Shown here piece after piece: positions 23,275-32,680 of a stretch of DNA of 64,000 bases (positions are counted from its first letter, which is position 1; every line of letters begins with the position of its first letter). Made by a program: the position numbers and the translations under genes. The DNA is from Clarkia xantiana subsp. parviflora. Taxonomy: Eukaryota > Streptophyta > Magnoliopsida > Myrtales > Onagraceae. Under the pieces are notes generated by a model. It had not been told where the DNA came from. It made no database searches and saw only the letters and a list, made by a program, of their open reading frames with translations. The stretch spans positions 23,584,001-23,648,000 of the forward strand of contig JAPTYO010000003.1 in NCBI GenBank assembly GCA_036873135.1, in the 5' to 3' direction.

Positions 23275-23778
23275 TAGGGCTCAGCATGAAAGCCTGAAAG
23301 CCCGAAAAAACCCGTCCCGAGCCCGTCCCGAAAAACCCGATCACGAATAGACCCGAGCCCGAGCGGGCGGGACTTTTATTTTCAATTCGGGCTCGGGCTT
23401 TTGTGCCAAAATCCCGAAAAGCCCGAGTCCGTCCCGATTTTTTTTTAATACTATATAAATATATATAATTATATATATTCCCCACTAACTATAGTTAGTA
23501 TCTAACTATCTAGTTAGTTGCCATATTATCTAACTATCTAGTGGGTACTAGTTACTAGTATCTAACCATCTTCCTCCATGTTTGAATTTTTTTTTTTTTT
23601 TTTTTTCAGATTTTTTGTTAAAATTCGGGCTAGCCCGAGCCCGAGCCCGAATCCCGAAGTCCCGGCTCGGACGGGCCATTTTCCTTATTTTCGGGCTCGG
23701 GCTAAAAATTAGTGTCCCGAAAATTTTGGGCTCGGGCTCAGGTAAAAGCCCGCCCGTCCCGGCCCGAGCTCACCCCTA
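23275..23778. mobile_element. hAT-type MITE with GC-rich arms and 8-bp TSD
   Basis: The 8-bp direct repeat ATCGAGAG flanks the element at 23267-23274 and 23779-23786. The left end starts TAGGGCTCAGCATGAAAGC; the reverse complement of the right end starts TTAGGGGTGAGCTCGGGCC. Both arms are filled with GCCCGA/CGGGCT runs that could fold back on each other. Around 23440-23630 the centre is AT-rich and has a T19 run. It is non-coding. Superfamily is inferred from the TSD length and TAGGG ends. Confidence 0.75.
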
Positions 23779-24037
23779 ATCGAGAGGATGATAATTTGAT
23801 TTCTTTATGATTTCACGTTTTATGTACAGAAACAAGCACGGATATATAATATTATATTGGGCGGAAGTAAGATTATTTCTTTTTTTCTTTTGGAAGCGCG
23901 AATATTTGATAGTTGACTTTATATATATATAATTAATACACCATATATATAGTAGCAACCTTTATTATTAATATTTGGGTTAAGAAATTATTTATAGTCC
24001 GAAGTTTACATCTTGTATCACTTTGGTGTTTCAAGAT

Positions 24038-24440
24038 TAGGGGTGTCAATGAGATGGGCGGGCGAGTATCATCAACCCCGGACCTGCACCCAGGTCGACC
24101 ATGTCGACCCGTACCGTACATTTTCGGGGCGGGTCGCCCCATGTGAGAAATAATTTATTATTTTAAATCTCAATTCTTAAATTTTATATTAACCGTATTC
24201 AAATTCAACTCTAAATTCAAATAAGAAATTAGAAATTTAACTTCAAATACAAATCACCAAACTCATTAGAATTATTATTATTTTAATTATATGTTATATT
24301 AATCATATAGTTTTATATAATATAAATATACCAAATATATATATGTAAAATGAATGTATGGGGCGGGTCCTCGGAGCTCCGTGGCCCGAAACCCGAACCC
24401 GCCCCATGGATCACGGATCCGCGGGTCTAAATGACGGCGG
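24038..24440. mobile_element. Truncated hAT-type MITE
   Basis: The left end TTAGGGGTGTCAATGAGATGGGCGGG matches the common plant MITE end of this type, followed by GGGTCGACC-type GC-rich sequence, an AT-rich centre and again CGAACCCGCCCC near 24400. The expected right end (a complement of GGGTGTCAATG) is missing, so the copy is cut off or decayed near 24440. Confidence 0.5.
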
Positions 24441-24738
24441 GTACAGTAGGATAGCTTGTGACTACAATTGAATGGATCTTGCTCCGTAGTAGCTAGCTTG
24501 TGAGGATCTGTAGGAATGTTACATTTTTCAGATTTGTTTCTTTTAAGTGGGCAAAATTGGTGGATTTGCAAAAAAAAATAAATATAAAGAGACATAATTG
24601 GCTTTTCATTACATTCCGTTAAAGTGAAATGTAAAATCGGACAGAAAATCGATTTTATAATAAAAATGAAACTTGAAACAGTCTATATTAACTTTTTAAT
24701 ATGAGAGATCAAACTGACATATATTAATAGGTTCTTAA

Positions 24739-24741
24739 CCC

Positions 24742-24787
<46 letters not shown>
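24739..24787. repeat. (TTA)n microsatellite
   Basis: About 16 uninterrupted TTA/TAT units. It is likely to vary in length between individuals. Confidence 0.9.
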
Positions 24788-24788
<1 letters not shown>

Positions 24789-24872
24789 CTCCACACCATG
24801 GCAAAAAAAAAAATATTAATAAATAAATACTCCACACGAGATGCACGATGCCGCATATATAGTAGCTGTACC

Positions 24873-25554
24873 TAGGGCCGGTAATGGTGCGGTGAAAATT
24901 AAATAACCATGGTTATTCGAACCGTTTACCGCAATGGTTAACCACACTATTATGGTGAGGGGCGGTTATGATGATGAATCTTGTAACCGCAATGGTTATG
25001 GTTATGGTTATGGTATTCAATCTATAACCGCGGTTATAACCATTACATCTATATATATAATATTAATACATATATTACTAATACTTATATTGTTATATAT
25101 ATACATTATTATTATACTTTAATTATTAGTCAAATATTATAATTCTTATATTTCGTTCCCTTTCCCACCCACCATTTTTTTTGTCTATATGTTTCTTATT
25201 ATTAGGTAACCACGATTGGAAGCGATGGTGAATGAGGATCGTTGATCGCAAGTGATAGGTGATTGAAGATGTTTTTTTTAATTAAGTGAAACAATGAAGT
25301 TATGTTTAATTTGAATTTCGTGTATGAAACAATGAATGTATGTTTACTTTTCTGGTATGAAACAATGATGTTGTATTAGGTTGAATGATTGTGTTTAAAT
25401 GATTTAATCGTGGTTAAAAACTATGGTTATGGTTATGGTATGAAGAATCATAATCGCAGTGGTTATGGTTATGATTATGGTATGCGTGAAAAAAATATGG
25501 TATAATTATGTTATCAGTACTATTCGCACCATACCCTCACCATCGCCAGCCCTG
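24873..25554. mobile_element. hAT-type MITE rich in GGTTATG repeats
   Basis: Ends TAGGGCCGGTAATGGTGCGG (left) and, as reverse complement, CAGGGCTGGCGATGGTGAGG (right) are imperfect inverted repeats. The flanks GCTGTACC (24865-24872) and CCTGTACC (25555-25562) match at 7 of 8 positions. The interior has many GGTTATG units next to both ends, able to pair with the CATAACC runs, and an AATTAAGTGAAACAATGAAG core also seen at ~14580. No coding capacity. Confidence 0.7.
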
Positions 25555-25751
25555 CCTGTACCATGCATATCATATGTCCATTACTTAAACTACATACACC
25601 ATCCCTTTAATAAATCCAGTTTATCATCGACAATGTCAGATCAACACTCTGCCCAATCTGGCATAACTAAATGAAGTCAGTTAAATAATTCAATAATAAT
25701 TGATATTACAATATATATAGTATAGTATAACGGCCTATTTTATTTTTTCAG

Positions 25752-25761
25752 TATAAATAAA
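25752..25761 (+). promoter_or_regulatory. TATA box of the BAHD gene
   Basis: TATAAATAAA lies about 80 bases before the start codon at 25835, in the usual place for a plant promoter with a ~50-base leader. The hAT MITE ending at 25554 lies ~200 bp upstream and so forms the edge of the proximal promoter. Confidence 0.5.
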
Positions 25762-25834
25762 AGTAAAGATGATGATATTATATCTCACATCCTGATCATT
25801 ATCATCTTGTCTTTCTTTTCTTCATAGTATTGCA

Positions 25835-28588
25835 ATGGCCCAAGTTGCTCCGATCAAGGTTATTGAGCATTGCCGGGTCTCACCAAAGTCACCACCATCG
25901 TCTTCTTCTCCGATATCGATTACCCTATCTCCCTTAGACATCCCATGGTCTTCCATAGCCAGCGATGCGCGCTATCAGGCACAACAAATCTTACTCTACC
26001 AATTTCCAAATACCTATACTAATGATTTCATTTATCACCAAGTTATCCCCTCACTCAAAACTTCCCTCTCTTTGGCACTCCATAACTTCTATCCTTATGC
26101 ATCCAAAATTGTATTTCCTCCCTTCCCCGAAACACCTCGAATTCTCTACACCGACGGCGATTCGGTGTCATTCACTGTTGCAGAATCGATGATGGATTTT
26201 GGTGAGCTTGTTGGTGACCAAATAAAGGATGTCAAACTCTTCCACCCTCTCATCCCTAACTTATCTCCACAAATCCAATCACCAGAAGATGATGGAACAT
26301 GGATCTTTACTGATCTCCTTTCCATACAGGTGATATATATATATAGTAGGGTTAAATATACTTTTCGCATCATCTGTTCGACCTTAATGTGGTTTTTACT
26401 ACTAAATGTTTTGTTTGGCGTGCCATGTACAAAAATGAGTGACAAACGTCACCCATTATCAAGTACTTTTATTAAGATCCTAAGATTATTCATGAAAAAA
26501 AAAATACACTCTGACGTCCCCTGTTATTTTTCATGTAAGACTCTCATTATGTTGTGTGTAACACTAAGACCCCATTATTATTTTATAAGACCTTATTATT
26601 ATTTTGTAATAGAACATTCAATCTATTAGCTTTTACTTGAAGAATACGGGTTTAAATTTTATTATTTAATTTTTAATAAACTATGAATTGTAGTTAATCT
26701 AATATAATGTCCTACGGGAGGACAATTAAAAGGAAAAATGAAAATGATGTAAATCATACAATATGTTTGAAAAAATGGATCTTACTAATAACATGCTTTA
26801 AAACGTACAATGTGTTTCAAAATAATGGTAATTGATACTTCAATTATCTATCTAAAATTGCCCAAAAATACATTATAAATTAACAAAAATAACTGAATAT
26901 TTATCTAAATATAAATAAAGACCTAATAACTTATACTTTTGGCCAAAAAAAAAAAAAAACTTATACTAGTATTACGATAGTATCCTGACTCAATTGAGGC
27001 TCAAATGATCATCAGTCGGTTCTTGTCCGATTTGACTCAATTGTAACATTAGGATCGTCATTAATTAGTAATTTACTTGTGATACTTTAAAAATTACTTA
27101 GTTAGCTTTGTACATTTGAAATCTATTTAACTATAATTTTTTGTAGAGATTGATTGAATAAAGTAATAATTATTATCATTTTGAAATATGTTGTACTAAA
27201 AATCATTATTTCATATAAGTTGTATTTTTTATATATAATTTTTCAAATGAAATATAATTATATATTAAATATTCGTAAAAAAAAAAAATATCACAACGCG
27301 TACCCCTTTATAAATATCCCGAGTACACCACTGGCCACAACTCTTGACTATTTTCCGTAGGGAGATTTCACAATATATATACTTGAACAATCTCTCTGGT
27401 TGACCCACCCTAACAAAATTTTGAGGTAGATACAGATTTAATTTATATAATAAATTACGAGAGAAAGCGTAAGTAACAGAGAGAGGTGTTGAGAAAATAT
27501 GTGTGATCATCAGATATTTGAGCATGCAATCAATTAATTATTCATAGGGTTAGGTACGATCGAGTTTTACATCCTTCACATATCAAAATGTTTGAGTTAG
27601 ATATAGGATTTTGTTTACTACGGTTGAGTGAATTGTTAATTAATTACAGGTTACAGTATTTCCAGAGTGGAGGGGGTTGTGCATTGGTATGCACGATAAC
27701 CATACAGTGGATGATGGAATTAGCTTCGCGTATTTTTTAAAGTCGTGGTCATCGATTTGTAGAAACAAGGATTCAAAGTTGGGTGTTCCTTTCCTAAACA
27801 GAGGTGTGATTGAAGATGCAAGTGGTTTCAAAACCATTGAGATCTGGAAGGAATGGTCAGAAGCATTCCCAAAAGGACCACCTGCACCTGCACCTGCACC
27901 TTCTTCCTCTGCTCCAGAATTAGTAAGAGCCACATTCATCTTATCCAAAACAAACATCAACCGACTCAAACATTGGATAATCATGAATCAACAAAAACCA
28001 ACCTTGTCAAACGTATCATCCTTTGCAGCTGCTTGTGCTTTCACATGGGTTTGTTTTGTACAATCCAACCAAGTCGTTTATGAAGAAGAAGAAGAAGAAG
28101 AAGAATGTGTACTTATTTTCGTGGCGGATGTTCGATCCCAATTAATAAAGATTCCAACTCCCGAAACATTCTTCGGGAACTGCGTTATCCCGTGTTCAGT
28201 CCACATTAAGGAGAATGACTTATTAGGAAAACATGGTATCATTTATGTTGCAAAGGCAATATCAGATAAGGTGAAAGAAATACACCATGATGGTGGTGCA
28301 GCTGTGAGATCAGCTATTGAAACATGGTTATCACATGCCCAAGATATCCAGCCCTACTCATTCCTGAGTGTGGCTGGATCCCCCAGAATGGCGACCTATG
28401 ACTTGGATTTTGGATGGGGGAGACCCAAAAAGTGCGAAGTGGTCCATATTGATGCCGGAAATGTAATATCTTTATCACAAACTAAATCGGATGAAGTCGG
28501 TGGATTGGAGATTGGAGTGGCTCTACAAAAGAATGCTATGTGTAAGTTTACTACTTTATTTCAAGGATTGAAGACTTCCCTCGCATGA
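25835..28588 (+). CDS. BAHD acyltransferase (anthocyanin/flavonoid acyltransferase-like)
   Basis: Exon 1 is 25835-26329, ending ATACAG|GTGATA; exon 2 is 27650-28588, starting after TTACAG. The introns join in phase 0 to give 477 residues, normal for BAHD enzymes. The catalytic HxxxD is HTVDDG (about residues 183-188), and the structural DFGWG motif is intact near residue 417. A FFGNC motif (~339) is a variant of the YFGNC signature of the anthocyanin/flavonoid aliphatic and aromatic acyltransferase clade. These cytosolic enzymes move acyl groups from CoA thioesters to sugars of phenolic glycosides. Donor and acceptor cannot be told from the sequence. Odd points are a poly-Glu run (EEEEEEEE) at ~residue 310 and a Pro-Ala run (PAPAPAP) at ~246. 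The intron is 1,320 bp. A decayed sister copy lies at 22650-22990. Confidence 0.92.
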
Positions 28589-28934
28589 AATTTCTTATTT
28601 GATGATTCATGCATGCATAGCATACATGTTGCTCAATTTCAATAATAAAAATGTAACAAATTCCAATGTTTGTGAAATAATAAATGTTTATTTGACTGAT
28701 TGACTGACTTAATTGTGCAAGAAGAAAATCAATAATATTTACAAAAAATTATAAAGAAAACTAGCTAGTTGGCTAACCTGCGCGTTGCGCTATTTGTTTA
28801 TAGAATTTTGTGGATATTACAAATTTTAATTTGTTATTGATAATTTTTTTAAATCTTTTTTAATTTAAAATAATAGACAATTCAAACACTAATATACACA
28901 TTGAAGGTATATAATACTTTAACTTATATAATTA
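28589..28934. other. BAHD 3' region and a possible Helitron 3' end
   Basis: An AATAATAAAAATG stretch at ~28640 could serve polyadenylation. At 28761-28792 the minus strand reads GCGCAACGCGC (short hairpin), AGGTTAGCCAA, CTAGCTAGT, which resembles a Helitron 3' terminus pointing left. The matching 5' end was not found. The rest is AT-rich. Confidence 0.35.
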
Positions 28935-29579
28935 CTAGTTATTTCGCGCGTGCGGTGCACGCGCATATATCTAAAAATTTACATGACTTATGTTAGTATA
29001 GTATCAATATATTACAAGCAAAATTTAAAGATAATTGCGACAAGTATATTAAGTATAATATATTTTGGTTTTGTTACGTGGAGCATCAACCTCAAGGTAT
29101 ATTAGATGTCCTTTTAATGCTCGGAGACAACGTTTTAATGTCGATTTTTTTACCACTACATGAAGCGGAAGCAATAGTCAAAGTTATTATGAAGAGCTTA
29201 AACATTTCTAATATATCGACGAAGAATTATATACATAGAGAAAATTTATCTAAACAATGATTGAGACTGAAAATAATTATCATGTCATGTAATTATCTTA
29301 TCTATATGCACTTCAAGGATATGATTTTACTTTATTTTGTTATATGGGCTCCACGGTCTCACGGTAAATCCAAAGACAAAAACTAAGACTGGAGGGATAG
29401 AAACTATGGTTACACTTTTGAAACTCACGGTAATTCAAAATTTGTCAACTCACTTCATCATTGGAAACATTCTCATTCAGACCTGCTTCAAAAATAAAGT
29501 CATACTTCTCCACCTATTCGGTCAAATCAATTTGCATAAAATAAGAAACATTATCGGTGCATGTAGTAATACACATAGA
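28935..29579 (-). mobile_element. Possible small Helitron
   Basis: On the minus strand the 3' end has a hairpin GCGCGTG-CACC-GCACGCGC followed by GAAATAA and CTAG (28938-28935), then T. A candidate 5' end TCTATGTGTATTACTAC begins at 29579 with A before it. If right, it is a ~645-bp non-coding Helitron. The 3' end is more convincing than the 5' end. From 29580 to 30158 the sequence is AT-rich with nothing recognised. Confidence 0.4.
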
Positions 29580-30167
29580 TTTAACAACAAAGCTACAAAA
29601 AAAATGGCCAAAAACATGTTGAATCTGTAAGTGATGGTACGTATCTTAAGTTTTATCTCATAGACAGTAAAAGATTTTCAATCAGCTGTGTCAATGTCGT
29701 ATTCCTCATTCTTATGTAGTTTTTTTTTTTTTTGTTAAATGGCCTCTTATGCACTTGTTAAGACGTAAACAAGCAAATTAAAAAATAGTAGTGGAATTCA
29801 TTGTATTAAGTTTAAGGTACCTACTAAAACAAACAAATCATTTGCAAGATAAATTAGCATTAGAGCAAAACAAACATCAACAACTATGGTACTTTGGGTT
29901 AATAGTGCAAATGAATTTTCTGTCAAACATAACGATCATAAATTGAAACTGTTATATTCTATCAAATTCAATCTACGATACTGGCTTGAAACCTAGATTC
30001 TTGTTCTTTTCTTGTTTATAGAATTGCTCATTCAACCAAGAATATAAATTAAATATGAACCCAGAGTAATACAGTGGCTCAAAATGTGATTTAATAAACA
30101 ATTACGAAGAACACAACACCATAAAGTCATAAACAGTATAAAGATTCATAGATTTAGATGAAACTTA

Positions 30168-31087
30168 GGGCACGTTTGATTGCCGATATTGCGATATCCT
30201 AATACCGGTATTAGCTAATACCGTGTTTGTGTCAACTTGGTATTGGTATTAGCTAATACTTGGTATTAGCTAATACTCAATTATAGAAGGAATTTAGTAT
30301 TAATTAATACCATCTAAAAGTAAAGCATTAGCTAATACCAATCTCCTAATTACCAATTTACCCTTGTAATATATGTCAAACTTTTACTGTTTACATCGTA
30401 CCTTCGGGCCGGACCCCGTTTACATCGAAACTTCGGACACGTGTCGGGCCGAGTCATGTTCGGGCCGGGCCGGGCGGTTCGGGCTGGGCTGGTCGCTTCG
30501 GGCCGGGCTGGGGGGTTTCGAGCCGGGCTGGGTGATTCGGGCCGGGCTGGGTGATTCGGGCTGGGTGATTCGGGCTTGGGCTGGTCAGTTCGGGCCAGGA
30601 TGGGTGGTTCGGGCCGGACTGAGCAATTCGGGTTGTTCGGGTCGTGTTGCTTTATGTTGCTTTGGTTTAGTTCGGGTTAGGCCCGGCTAGAACGGGCCGG
30701 GTCGGGCTATTCACTTTTTTCAATTGTTTTGTACTATTTTCTTTATATATATACATATTTATACATTAGCAAAAATAGTTTTACTTTTTATACATAAATT
30801 GATTTTTTTTTTTAATGAAAAATATTATTTTAAATAATTGAAGTTACTTTTTTTGTTAAATTTTATCTTTGTTAAATTAATCATATGTAAAATATATCTT
30901 CATTGAAAATGCAAGTAAGGGTATTTAGGTCTTTTAGTCATTGTATTAGGATATACTAATACAAAGTTCATTTAAACATTGTATTTGGATATCCTAATAC
31001 ATGGCTCAATCAAACATTGTATTAGCTAAGCATGTATTAGCTAATACCGGTATTAGTATATCGCAATACCGGCAATCAAACGTGCCC
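30168..31087. mobile_element. PIF/Harbinger-type MITE carrying a GC-rich core
   Basis: Inverted ends GGGCACGTTTGATTGCCG are perfect over 18 bases, and similarity continues through ATTGCGATAT and TAATACCGGTATTAGCTAAT. The 3-bp duplication TTA is at 30165-30167 and 31088-31090. The GGGCACGTTTG end plus a TTA target is typical of Harbinger/Tourist elements. At 920 bp it is long for a MITE, with no transposase frame; the centre (about 30400-30710) is a GC-rich minisatellite block. It is inserted in the left target duplication of the neighbouring Mutator-like element. Confidence 0.85.
30470..30700. repeat. GC-rich minisatellite (TTCGGGCCGGGCTGGGTGA type)
   Basis: About ten imperfect units of 15-22 bases built from TTCGGGC(C/T)GGGCTGG. 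The plus strand happens to stay open through it (a Gly/Trp-rich low-complexity frame), which I attribute to composition, not to a gene. It lies inside the Harbinger-type MITE. Confidence 0.75.
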
Positions 31088-31090
31088 TTA

Positions 31091-31605
31091 AGGTTAAGAA
31101 CCTATAAACTGTCCAAGGTTTGACACTTGTGAGATTTTGGTGTCTGGAGTTTCACTTGTTGATATAAAGTGTCTGAAGTTTCAACTTTGTTGAAATTTGG
31201 TTTTCCATCCATTTTTCAGGTTATATTTAACAGATTTGTGTGAAATGACACTTTTGCCCTTTTAATATATTTTTTTTATTTACTACCATATTTGAGAAAA
31301 TGTGAAATAACGAAATTACCCCTGGAGTCAAACAATGAGGATGAGACTTTTTTTGCTACAAGGGGTATTTTTGACTTTTAATTCGAGCATGTAACTATTG
31401 AACAAGGGCATTTTTGGAATATTTTTTTGTTCATGTCACGTGGTTATCACATGACCAATTTATGTTTGACTTAACAGCAAAAACAGACGAAGACACTATA
31501 TTTCAACAAAACTGAAATATCAGACAGTTCATATCAACATTTGAAACTTCAGACACCAAAATCTCACAATGGCCAAACTTTAGACTGTTTATAGGTTCTT
31601 AACCC
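31091..31605. mobile_element. Mutator-like MITE with long inverted repeats
   Basis: The left arm AGGTTAAGAACCTATAAACTG and the right arm (reverse complement GGGTTAAGAACCTATAAACA) stay similar for more than 100 bases, including GTGAGATTTTGGTGTCTG. Long TIRs suggest the Mutator superfamily. The 9-bp duplication TGAAACTTA is at 31606-31614 on the right. Its left copy is at 30159-30167, separated from the element by the Harbinger insertion. No coding capacity. Confidence 0.75.
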
Positions 31606-31744
31606 TGAAACTTAACCAAAACCATGTATCAAACATGACTTGAGAGCATTGCAATGACTGAAAAAAATGTCTTTTAATAAAGGATAGGCGAAAATAGAGC
31701 GCCTTCTAACATCTATTTGAGACTATACTAAACACTCTTGCCCT

Positions 31745-32050
31745 TCAACACCTGATACCTTGACTTTTCTTCTCTTCCAAAAGTGATACCAAAAGTGGAT
31801 TATCCCAAAGAAGTGGTACCAAAAGAACCCTTATCCCAAAGGGTAAATCCGTCCAGCCAAATTTAGTTTTTGGTCACGTGCAGCTCACATGAGGTTTTAA
31901 CGGCCATTTTGGACGGAATTCTAACGGAGGTACAAAAATGGTACAAAATGGAAAACGTTGGTACCAAAAGTGTACAAAAAAAGAAAAAGAAGTGATATCA
32001 AATGTGGATTCTGCCCAAAGAAGTGGTAACAAAGAACGCCTTTATCTCAT
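31745..32050. repeat. Degenerate repeat related to the 49.2-kb MULE
   Basis: A ~58-bp sequence (GTGATACCAAAAGTGGATTA... ) at 31781-31840 recurs in direct orientation at 31991-32048. Between them are GGTACCAAAAG, GTCACGTG and AACGG(AGG)TAC words also found in the Mutator-like MITE at 49227-49960. I read it as an old rearranged relative. It ends ~150 bp before the STA1 transcribed region, so it may border that promoter. Confidence 0.45.
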
Positions 32051-32199
32051 TATTTTATGATGGGTCGTCTTCATTGCTGCAGGAAGGAGAGCAAGGGCAA
32101 GAGCAGCATGGGCCGGTCTCTTTGGACTGTTCATGGGCCCAATACTAGAAACAACCGCCCTCCTCCACCGGCTCACATCTCTTTTTGATTCCGTCTAGG

Positions 32200-32680
32200 G
32201 CTGGCTCTTCCCCCTCCTCTCTCTCTATCGGTGGTTCTCTCTGAGATCCTTCTATCAACCTTTTCAGGGCTCTTTAATTGAACCAGGTATATCATCGCAA
32301 CCCGTCATCTTTTTTAGTTCAGCTATCTTCTATCGATGCTTACCTGCACAAATTCAATTTTCTTGAATTGTTGTCGTTATTAATCTCATCGAGTGTCTCT
32401 GTGCGTATGAATGTGAATCAGCTTCTTTCACCGATTCTCACTTGATTTTGATTGAAAACTTTTGGTTTTGCGATTGATTTACAGCAATAAGTTTATCCAT
32501 ATTATTGATTGATTGCTTGAGTTCTTTGATTTCAAGGGTGAACAAAACCCCTTTTAGCCATGAGTGGTTGTAGCCCTAATCTAGTGTTGCAATTTGTTTC
32601 TGTTAGTGTTTTTTTGTTTGTTTGTTGGTTAACTAAACTATCGACTCTTGTGTGTATTTGTGTGTAGAAGCGGATTAACT
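32200..32680 (+). promoter_or_regulatory. STA1: STA1 leader exon and 5' UTR intron
   Basis: A pyrimidine-rich leader (CCCTCCTCTCTCTCTATCGG near 32210) ends at a donor AACCAG|GTATAT (32286/32287). An acceptor GTGTGTAG at 32660-32667 precedes AAGCGGATTAACT and the ATG at 32681. The ~380-bp T-rich interval has intron composition. This supports starting the protein at 32681 and not at the in-frame ATG at 32648, which would lie in the intron. Confidence 0.6.

Noticed and set aside
23189..23485. 98-codon minus frame with Arg/Ser-rich middle
   Set aside because: It crosses the end of a MITE made of GCCCGA runs; low-complexity artefact.
30373..30690. 105-codon open frame rich in Gly, Trp and Leu
   Set aside because: It is the GC-rich minisatellite inside a MITE; openness follows from composition.
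32648..32680. Upstream in-frame ATG for STA1 (11 extra residues)
   Set aside because: It lies before a GTGTGTAG acceptor in intron-like sequence; starting at 32681 gives the family's MVF start.
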